A stretch of DNA of 64,000 bases from Qingrenia yutianensis (GTDB taxonomy: Bacteria; Bacillota; Clostridia; UMGS1810): the NCBI RefSeq assembly GCF_014385105.1, contig NZ_JACRTE010000001.1, positions 248,001 through 312,000 on the forward strand, read 5' to 3'. The notes beneath the pieces are model-generated. The model did not search any database. It saw only the letters and a program-made list of their open reading frames with translations, and was not told where the DNA came from. Positions 16,814 to 22,259 of the stretch are shown piece after piece (positions within the stretch are counted from its first letter, which is position 1; each line of letters opens with the position of its first letter). The position numbers and the translations under genes are program-made.

Positions 16814-17128
16814 TTATTTGCAGCAATTTGCCTCGTGCTTGTCAATGCCCACGCCCTCGCAGTCGATAGCCGCCGCGCCGACCTCCGCTTTTGCACCGAA
16901 AATAACGGGAATTTCAACCTTTATTTTCTGGCTTATCGTAAATTTGCAGATATTGCCGCAGCCACCTCTGCATTCGCCCTCGCCGGCGCATACAACGGGT
17001 GTGCCTACGTGTTTTATTTTCGGTGTCAAAACGTTTGCAAACGGTTTAATCGTAACAGGCACGCAAACGTCAACCTCCTGATAACCTACCGCAGGGCAGT
17101 TGTTTTTCGGTCTTTCAAATTCATTCAT
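16814..17128 (-). CDS. Hypothetical Cys-rich protein, probably a spore coat component
   Basis: 104 residues with no signal peptide or membrane segment. The middle alternates strand-like segments (EVDVCVPVTIKPFANV, CKFTISQKIKVEIPVIFGAK) with a Cys/Gly-rich loop (CAGEGECRGGCGNIC) and ends in CC. The beta-rich pattern vaguely recalls DUF3794-like spore proteins, but I do not recognise a family. The start has AGGAGGG in front. A sigma-K type promoter precedes it, and it lies next to sigK and cortex-binding proteins, which supports a late mother-cell coat role (inference). Confidence 0.7.
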   Translation of the reverse strand: MNEFERPKNNCPAVGYQEVDVCVPVTIKPFANVLTPKIKHVGTPVVCAGEGECRGGCGNICKFTISQKIKVEIPVIFGAKAEVGAAAIDCEGVGIDKHEANCCK

Positions 17129-17160
17129 CGTATCTTCCCTCCTTTCTTTTGTGTCTGATA

Positions 17161-17188
17161 TATACTATGAAAAAATGTCGGATTTTGT
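17161..17188 (-). promoter_or_regulatory. Sigma-K type promoter for the Cys-rich spore gene
   Basis: On the minus strand AC (17187-17188), 17 bases, then CATAGTATA (17161-17169) matches the sigma-K pattern AC-N16/17-CATAnnnTA. The start codon is 33 bases downstream. Confidence 0.55.
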
Positions 17189-17215
17189 CACAAAATTTAT
17201 TTTTTAAAGACAAAC

Positions 17216-17243
17216 ACCAACGCGCACAAAGCATCATATAATA
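17216..17243 (+). promoter_or_regulatory. Sigma-K (or sigma-E) type promoter for sigK
   Basis: ACC at 17216-17218, 16 bases, then CATATAATA at 17235-17243 fits the sigma-K pattern; CATATAAT is also one mismatch from the sigma-E minus-10. Either would allow the usual sigma-E start and later self-activation of sigK. Confidence 0.5.
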
Positions 17244-17264
17244 ATTGTATCGGAGGTGCTTATA

Positions 17265-17942
17265 ATGCTGACTTTTTTGGGACTGCTGCCGCATATGTGT
17301 TTTCTGACGCTTTTTGTGACAAGCGCAAAAACCTTTAAAAAGCCGCTCGGCGCAAATGAAGAAAAGGAGTACCTTTTAAGATACAAAAACGGTGATGTTG
17401 AGGCTAAAAACATACTCATAGAGCGGAATTTGCGCCTTGTTGCGCACGTGGTGAAAAAATATTCCGAAAAGGGCGCCGAAACCGACGATTTAATTTCAAT
17501 CGGCACAATCGGGCTGATAAAGGCGATTACAACGTTTGACCCGGATAAAGGCGCACGGCTTGCAACGTATGCAGCAAAGTGCATTGACAACGAAATTCTT
17601 ATGTATTTCCGCTCGGAAAAGAAACGGAGCGGAGATATTTCGCTCCAGGAACCTATCGGAAAAGACAAAGACGGAAACGAGGTATCGCTGCTCGACAAGC
17701 TTTACGACGAGGACGCAGACGTTTTTGACAAGGTAGACTTAAAAATGCAGGTAAAACGGCTGTATGAATGTATGCGCAAACGTCTTGCAAAGCGCGAAAG
17801 CGCGGTTTTACAGCTTCGCTACGGTCTTTGCGGATATCTTCCTCTCACGCAGAATGAGATAGCGAAAAAACTTAATATTTCGCGCTCATATGTGTCGCGC
17901 ATTGAAAAAAAGGCGCTTGAAAAAATGAAAGATTCGCTGTAA
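17265..17942 (+). CDS. sigK: RNA polymerase sporulation sigma factor sigma-K
   Basis: 225-residue late mother-cell sigma factor. Region 2 reads ILIERNLRLVAHVVKKY then DDLISIGTIGLIKAITTFDP and ATYAAKCIDNEILM. Region 4 ends with a helix-turn-helix LTQNEIAKKLNISRSYVSRIEKKAL. The first 20 residues are hydrophobic (LTFLGLLPHMCFLTLFV), as expected for the pro-sequence removed by SpoIVFB. I chose ATG 17265, since CGGAGG stands in front; the upstream GTG is inside that site. The gene is continuous: no skin element splits it, unlike in B. subtilis and C. difficile. A strong terminator and a dif-like site follow immediately. Confidence 0.93.
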   Translation: MLTFLGLLPHMCFLTLFVTSAKTFKKPLGANEEKEYLLRYKNGDVEAKNILIERNLRLVAHVVKKYSEKGAETDDLISIGTIGLIKAITTFDPDKGARLATYAAKCIDNEILMYFRSEKKRSGDISLQEPIGKDKDGNEVSLLDKLYDEDADVFDKVDLKMQVKRLYECMRKRLAKRESAVLQLRYGLCGYLPLTQNEIAKKLNISRSYVSRIEKKALEKMKDSL

Positions 17943-17945
17943 TAT

Positions 17946-17984
17946 AAAAATGACATTGCATATTTTTAATGCAATGTCATTTTT
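17946..17984. terminator. Strong, bidirectional terminator between sigK and the AraC gene
   Basis: AAAAATGACATTGCAT (17946-17961) is perfectly complementary to ATGCAATGTCATTTTT (17969-17984), giving A/T-runs on both sides, suited to ending both convergent genes. Confidence 0.9.
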
Positions 17985-18011
17985 GTTTACATAACTAAAT
18001 TACGGTAAACT
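17984..18011 (-). repeat. dif-like 28-bp site, copy 3, abutting the sigK terminator
   Basis: Minus-strand arms AGTTTACCGTA and TTATGTAAACA with centre ATTTAG. One end overlaps the T-run of the sigK terminator and the other touches the stop codon of the AraC gene (18010-18012). Apart from the centre it differs from copy 1 only at the last base. Confidence 0.65.
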
Positions 18012-18837
18012 ATTTTGAGTAATTTCTGTATTTCGCAGGAGAGATTTTTTCGTATTCTTTAAAAAGTCTTGTGAAATACGTCACATTTTCAAATCCGAGA
18101 TAGTCGCTTATTTCAACAATACTCATTGTGCCGCTTACGAGCATATCCTTTGCCATATCAAGCTTTTTGCGTATTCGGAACTGTATCGGCGAAAGGCCCG
18201 AATATTCTTTGAAAAGACGTCTGAAATACGCCGAGCTGACGTTACACATCTTCGCGACTTCTTCTATTGATTTTTCCTGTTTTATATCCGTTTCAAGATA
18301 CTTTATTCCGTTCGCAATATATCTGTATCGGCTCACATCAAGTACAGTTTCTTTGTTTACAGTTGCGAAATATGAAAGAATTTTATATGATATTGCTTTC
18401 ATTTCGGCGGTGTTTTTAATGGGACGGCTGTAAATGTTTAAAATATCGCAAAATTCTTTTTTTATAAATTCGCTGTCCTTGGGTGTAAAAACTTCAAGAT
18501 TATCCGATAAGTAAAACTCCTTTCCGTCCTTATCCGAAAAGAGCAAGTTTACCAAAATACAGTCGACTTGCTTTTTGCCGTGACCGTAAAACTGCGAATC
18601 ATATTCGCAAAAAGGCGGTAAAAATACGACATCTCCCCTTTTGGCATACTTTTTTTCACCGTTTTTAAGAGTATATTCCCCGTCACAGTCGTAAAAATAA
18701 AAAAATCCGTTTATCCTGCGCGGTTTTCCCACTGTAGAAAAAAACGCCCCCTCGCCCTGGCGCACCTGACCGTGAACAAGGCACGCGGTTATATTAAAAT
18801 TTTCGTAAACAATATCCTCAAGCTTCTTTTCGTACAC
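18010..18837 (-). CDS. AraC family transcriptional regulator
   Basis: 275-residue regulator. The N-terminal cupin-like sensing domain (GDVVFLPPFCEYDSQF) precedes the double helix-turn-helix domain: SIEEVAKMCNVSSAYFRRLF and IVEISDYLGFENVTYFTRLF, then the conserved end KISPAKYRN. Ligand is probably a sugar. I start at GTG 18837, which has GGGGTGAT in front; the in-frame ATG nine codons earlier has no such site. It is divergent from thuA-gfo, and two direct repeats between them are its likely operator. Its stop codon overlaps dif-like copy 3. Confidence 0.88.
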   Translation of the reverse strand: MYEKKLEDIVYENFNITACLVHGQVRQGEGAFFSTVGKPRRINGFFYFYDCDGEYTLKNGEKKYAKRGDVVFLPPFCEYDSQFYGHGKKQVDCILVNLLFSDKDGKEFYLSDNLEVFTPKDSEFIKKEFCDILNIYSRPIKNTAEMKAISYKILSYFATVNKETVLDVSRYRYIANGIKYLETDIKQEKSIEEVAKMCNVSSAYFRRLFKEYSGLSPIQFRIRKKLDMAKDMLVSGTMSIVEISDYLGFENVTYFTRLFKEYEKISPAKYRNYSK

Positions 18838-18899
18838 ATTATCACCCCGTAAAAAATTACACATTCATTGTACCGCATATGTTTTTTTATGTCAACACA

Positions 18900-18933
18900 T
18901 TTGTTGCGAAAAGTATAATTTTTGTTGCGAAAA
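18900..18933 (+). promoter_or_regulatory. Direct repeats, likely AraC-type operator
   Basis: TTTGTTGCGAAAA occurs twice, at 18900-18912 and 18921-18933, exactly 21 bp apart, that is two helical turns. AraC-family activators bind such direct half-sites next to the minus-35 element; the second copy ends 6 bp before the thuA minus-35. Confidence 0.7.
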
Positions 18934-18938
18934 ATTTA

Positions 18939-18966
18939 TTGTATTTATACAAAGTTTCGATATAAT
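18939..18966 (+). promoter_or_regulatory. Promoter of thuA-gfo
   Basis: TTGTAT (18939-18944), 16 bases, TATAAT (18961-18966), located 35 bases before the start codon and just after the direct repeats. The weak minus-35 fits activation by the divergent AraC protein. Confidence 0.65.
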
Positions 18967-19000
18967 GAACTTAACAAATATTTTATTGGAGGCGTTCAAT

Positions 19001-19774
19001 ATGATTAACGTTACAGTGTGGAACGAATATAAGCACGAAAGAGAAAGTGAATTGGTTGCTAAAATTTATCCCGACGGAATACATATGGCAATCAAAAAAA
19101 TGCTTGGCAGAAATGAAGAATTCAACATCAGAACTGCAACTCTCGATATGCCCGAACACGGACTTACAGACGATGTTTTGGATACAACCGACGTTCTTAT
19201 CTGGTGGGGACATATGGCACACAATCAGGTTTCGGAGGAAGTTGCGGAAAAAGTAAAACAGCACGTTCTTGACGGTATGGGACTTATCGTTCTCCATTCT
19301 GGACATTTGAGCAAACCGTTCGTTAAGCTTATGGGAACCTGCTGCCGTTCAAAATGGAGAGAAAACGATGAAACCGAAAGAATTTGGGTTGTTGAGCCTG
19401 CCCACCCCATTGCAAGCGGACTTCCCGAATATATTGAAATTCCGCAGGAAGAAACCTACGGCGAGCGCTTTGAAATTCCTACTCCCGACGAGCTTGTGTT
19501 TATCAGCTGGTTCTCGGGCGGTGAAGTTTTCAGAAGCGGCTGCTGCTACAAACGCGGTTTGGGTAAAATTTTCTACTTCCGTTCAGGTCACGAGGGATAT
19601 CCTATTTACTGGCGCGAGGATATTACAAAAATTCTTGAAAACGCGGTATACTGGGCAAAACCGAGCCACGGTCCCAAGCCCTCACTCGGTCATTATGATG
19701 CAATCGAAAATGTTAAAGACAAATTCGCCGGTATGGACGAATCTTTGAGAAAGCATACTTACATTAAAGATTAA
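19001..19774 (+). CDS. ThuA domain protein (trehalose utilisation family)
   Basis: 257-residue ThuA-like protein with a glutamine-amidotransferase-like fold. Typical stretches are VTVWNEYKHERE, DVLIWWGHMAHNQV, GMGLIVLHSGHLSKPF and FYFRSGHEGYPIYWREDI. ThuA proteins take part in disaccharide or keto-sugar catabolism together with oxidoreductases; exact reaction is unknown. The start at ATG 19001 follows TTGGAGG; an upstream in-frame ATG at 18965 lies within the promoter. The next gene begins 12 bases after its stop, giving a thuA-gfo pair under the AraC regulator. Confidence 0.88.
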   Translation: MINVTVWNEYKHERESELVAKIYPDGIHMAIKKMLGRNEEFNIRTATLDMPEHGLTDDVLDTTDVLIWWGHMAHNQVSEEVAEKVKQHVLDGMGLIVLHSGHLSKPFVKLMGTCCRSKWRENDETERIWVVEPAHPIASGLPEYIEIPQEETYGERFEIPTPDELVFISWFSGGEVFRSGCCYKRGLGKIFYFRSGHEGYPIYWREDITKILENAVYWAKPSHGPKPSLGHYDAIENVKDKFAGMDESLRKHTYIKD

Positions 19775-19786
19775 GGAGTGTTAAAA

Positions 19787-20833
19787 ATGGTAAGAGTTGG
19801 AATTATAGGTGTCGGCGGTATCGCGCGGAATGTGCACATTCCCCAGCTTAAAGAGTGCGCGGACGCTGAAATCACCGCAATTTGCGATATTGATGAAAAC
19901 GCTTTGAAAAAAGTCGGCGACGACTTGGGTATTGACGAAAAATACCGTTTTAAAGATTACAAAGACCTCATTGCCTGCACCGAGGTTGACGCGGTTGAGG
20001 TTTGCACGCCTAACTATCTTCACGTTAAAATGGCGGCTGACGCGGCAAGAGCCGGTAAAAGCATAAACGTTGAAAAACCGCTCAGCGTAAGCCTTGCAGA
20101 CACAAAAGAACTGACCGACGCTATCAAGGACACAAACGTTGTGAATATGATGTGTATGTCTTACCGTTTCCGCCCTGCGGTGCGTTTTGCAAAATGGATT
20201 ATGGAAAACAATCTTATCGGCGATATTATTTCGATTAACGTTGAATATTTAAAATCCAGCGCATTTATGGAGGGCAGACGTCTTGACTGGCGTTTTGTCA
20301 AAGAATACGCAGGAACGGGCGTTTTGGGCGATTTGGGAGTACATCTTATCGACCTTGCAACCTTCCTTGCAGGCGATTTAAAGAAAGTTTCGGCGCAGAC
20401 AAAAATCGTTGTTAAAGAGCGCAAAAAGCTTGACAGCGAGGAATATGCACCTGTTGAAACAGACGATTACTGCAGTTTTATCGGCGAAATGAAAAGCGGT
20501 GCGGTTGCAAACTTTATGATTACGCGCTGTGCTATCGGCAACGTAAACACTATTAAATTCGACGTTTACGCGACGAAAGGCGTTATTTCGTTCAACCTCA
20601 ACAATCCCGAAGTTTTGGGCGTTTGTATCGGCGAGGTTGACGTTAAAGCGAACGGACTTCACACTGTTGACGTGCCGAAAGAGTTTTTCGTTAAACAGGA
20701 GCAGACGTTTATCGACCTTATCAACGGCAAAGAGTGCAAATATGCTCCGCACGTTGAGGACGGCGTTAAATTGCAGGGCGTTCTCGACGCAATTTGCAAA
20801 TCGGCAGAAGAAGAAAAATGGGTTGAACTTTAA
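19787..20833 (+). CDS. Gfo/Idh/MocA family sugar oxidoreductase
   Basis: 348-residue NAD(P)-dependent oxidoreductase. The Rossmann domain opens VGIIGVGGIARNVHIPQL (GxGGxA nucleotide motif) and contains VEVCTPNYLHVKMAADAARAGK and NVEKPLS with the catalytic-region EKP. The C-terminal domain has GTGVLGDLGVHLIDLATF with the conserved His. Substrate is probably a sugar or inositol-like polyol; pairing with ThuA recalls the thuAB trehalose pathway of rhizobia. ATG 19787 is preceded by AAGGAG. A clear terminator follows. Confidence 0.92.
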   Translation: MVRVGIIGVGGIARNVHIPQLKECADAEITAICDIDENALKKVGDDLGIDEKYRFKDYKDLIACTEVDAVEVCTPNYLHVKMAADAARAGKSINVEKPLSVSLADTKELTDAIKDTNVVNMMCMSYRFRPAVRFAKWIMENNLIGDIISINVEYLKSSAFMEGRRLDWRFVKEYAGTGVLGDLGVHLIDLATFLAGDLKKVSAQTKIVVKERKKLDSEEYAPVETDDYCSFIGEMKSGAVANFMITRCAIGNVNTIKFDVYATKGVISFNLNNPEVLGVCIGEVDVKANGLHTVDVPKEFFVKQEQTFIDLINGKECKYAPHVEDGVKLQGVLDAICKSAEEEKWVEL

Positions 20834-20849
20834 TATTTTAACAAATTTT

Positions 20850-20880
20850 AGGGACGGTTTTATTCACCGTCCCTATTTTT
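20850..20880 (+). terminator. Terminator of thuA-gfo
   Basis: AGGGACGG (20850-20857) pairs with CCGTCCCT (20867-20874), then ATTTTTTA. Confidence 0.9.
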
Positions 20881-20941
20881 TAATATATTTCCAAAAATCG
20901 CGCATAATATCAGTAAAAGCATACGAAAGGCGGATTTTGGA

Positions 20942-21649
20942 ATGTATCTTTTAAGAATTGCGTCGACGTCGTTTGCGTCGATAATTGTGCTGTTTCTGCT
21001 GACGAAAATTATGGGAAACAAGCAAATTTCGCAGTTTAATATGTTTGATTATATAAACAGTATTACAATCGGCTCTATTGCCGCGGAAATGGCGACGGAC
21101 GAGGTGCCCGACTTTTTTGACCCGCTTATTGCAATGGTGGTTTACACCGTCGTGGTCGTGGTTATCGCCTATCTTACGAACAAATCGCTTGCAATGCGCA
21201 GGTTTTTCACGGGAAAGTCGCTGATTTTGTATGACAACGGCACGCTGTACCGTCAGAATTTCGCAAAATCCAAGCTTGACATCAACGAATTTTTGATGGA
21301 ATGCCGTCTTGCCGGGTATTTCGATTTGTCGCAAATTCAAACCGCGATTATCGAAGAAAACGGAAAAATCTCGTTTTTGCCGAAAGCCGGCGACCGCCCT
21401 GCGACGCCGACCGACTTAAACCTCTCGCCGAAACAGGACAAGGTTTTGTATTCGCTCATTCTCGACGGCGAAATTTTGTATAAAAACCTTTCCGCAATCG
21501 GCAAAGACGAAAACTGGCTGAAAAAACAGCTTTCGCTTAATAAGACAAAAAATGTTGAAGAAATTTTTCTCGCGGTGTGCGACGAATACGATAATTTTAC
21601 TGTTTATAAGGCAAATAACGACGATAACAAAAACGATATTTTCCAGTAA
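20942..21649 (+). CDS. DUF421 (YetF/YcaP family) membrane protein
   Basis: 235-residue protein with two or three N-terminal membrane helices (IASTSFASIIVLFLLTKIMG and LIAMVVYTVVVVVIAYL) followed by the cytosolic YetF domain: SLILYDNGTLYRQNF, then INEFLMECRLAGYFDLSQIQ. This is the DUF421 family, common in sporulating Firmicutes and often sporulation- or stress-linked; biochemical role unknown. KQISQFNMFDYINSITIGSIA is the family hallmark. It is a single-gene unit with its own strong terminator. Confidence 0.88.
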   Translation: MYLLRIASTSFASIIVLFLLTKIMGNKQISQFNMFDYINSITIGSIAAEMATDEVPDFFDPLIAMVVYTVVVVVIAYLTNKSLAMRRFFTGKSLILYDNGTLYRQNFAKSKLDINEFLMECRLAGYFDLSQIQTAIIEENGKISFLPKAGDRPATPTDLNLSPKQDKVLYSLILDGEILYKNLSAIGKDENWLKKQLSLNKTKNVEEIFLAVCDEYDNFTVYKANNDDNKNDIFQ

Positions 21650-21657
21650 AGAAAGTT

Positions 21658-21710
21658 AAGCCGTCTGTCAATAAGAAATCAAATTTTTCCTTATTGACAG
21701 ACGGCTTTTT
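21658..21710 (+). terminator. Long-stem terminator of the DUF421 gene
   Basis: An 18-bp perfect stem, AAGCCGTCTGTCAATAAG (21658-21675) with its complement at 21690-21707, followed by TTTTT. Confidence 0.92.
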
Positions 21711-21717
21711 GTTTTTC

Positions 21718-21746
21718 TTGACAAATTTTAGTGTACGTGCTATAAT
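21718..21746 (+). promoter_or_regulatory. Consensus sigma-A promoter
   Basis: TTGACA (21718-21723), 17 bases, TATAAT (21741-21746): an exact consensus match. It drives the small membrane peptide starting at 21778. Confidence 0.88.
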
Positions 21747-21777
21747 TATAGAGCAATGTTCAGTATCGGGAGGTGAA

Positions 21778-21897
21778 ATGATGGGCGGTCTTGTTGCATT
21801 GATTTGTTACATATTTGTTGCTTATGTATTTTTTACCGTTCTTTATTTTGTGGTAAAATCCGCAGTTAAAAACGCGATAATCGAAACACGTGAATAG
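21778..21897 (+). CDS. Small single-pass membrane protein (39 aa)
   Basis: 39 residues starting at ATG 21778 (or the adjacent ATG 21781) behind GGGAGGTGA. A hydrophobic helix (VALICYIFVAYVFFTVLYFV) is followed by a basic and polar tail (KSAVKNAIIETRE), so the N-terminus is probably outside. It has its own perfect sigma-A promoter and its own terminator, meaning it is expressed as a separate small unit. I do not recognise a family. It could anchor or regulate a larger membrane complex; that is inference. Confidence 0.75.
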   Translation: MMGGLVALICYIFVAYVFFTVLYFVVKSAVKNAIIETRE

Positions 21898-21902
21898 ATA
21901 TA

Positions 21903-21934
21903 AAAATCAGCGGTTTTTCGTACCGCTGATTTTT
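21903..21934. terminator. Bidirectional terminator
   Basis: AAAATCAGCGGT (21903-21914) pairs with ACCGCTGATTTT (21922-21933). The A/T ends on both sides let it serve the small plus-strand gene and the minus-strand gene ending at 21980. Confidence 0.88.
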
Positions 21935-21979
21935 CGTTAACCGTCAATTTTATAATTTACTTATAAAATCACCATTGCG

Positions 21980-22234
21980 CTAATGCCTGATTTTCGTGTA
22001 CGGAACGGAGTCTTTGAAGAAAAGCTTAATAATCACATAAGCCGTGCTGATTATCCCCAAAAACGCGACAAACGGCGCTATTTTGCGCATAAGTTTTCGT
22101 TTCGCCGAGCCGAAAAGGCAGCCGATTGACATAAACGACGTGCAAAGAATGCCAAAGTCGATTATGTCGAAGCATTTAAGCCCGTTTTCGACGGTTATTG
22201 CCCACTCTTTAATTTTAACTTTCAAATTTTCCAT
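21980..22234 (-). CDS. Small two-helix membrane protein
   Basis: 84 residues with two hydrophobic helices (FGILCTSFMSIGCLFG and IAPFVAFLGIISTAYVIIKLFF) separated by a basic loop (SAKRKLMRKI). It resembles short clostridial proteins often labelled permease of phosphate ABC transporter, a name I consider unreliable. The start has GGAGGGAC in front and lies 25 bases after the polC stop, so it is probably the last gene of the polC transcript. Function unknown. Confidence 0.65.
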   Translation of the reverse strand: MENLKVKIKEWAITVENGLKCFDIIDFGILCTSFMSIGCLFGSAKRKLMRKIAPFVAFLGIISTAYVIIKLFFKDSVPYTKIRH

Positions 22235-22259
22235 AACTGTCCCTCCGTAAAAATTTATT

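Noticed and set aside
17265..17942. A skin-like element interrupting sigK
   Set aside because: The sigma factor frame is continuous and complete at normal length.
5976..18011. Reading the three 28-bp repeats as transcription factor operators because of their GTTTAC...GTAAAC symmetry
   Set aside because: Two of three lie between convergent genes behind terminators, where no promoter is expected, and the centre varies while both arms are kept.
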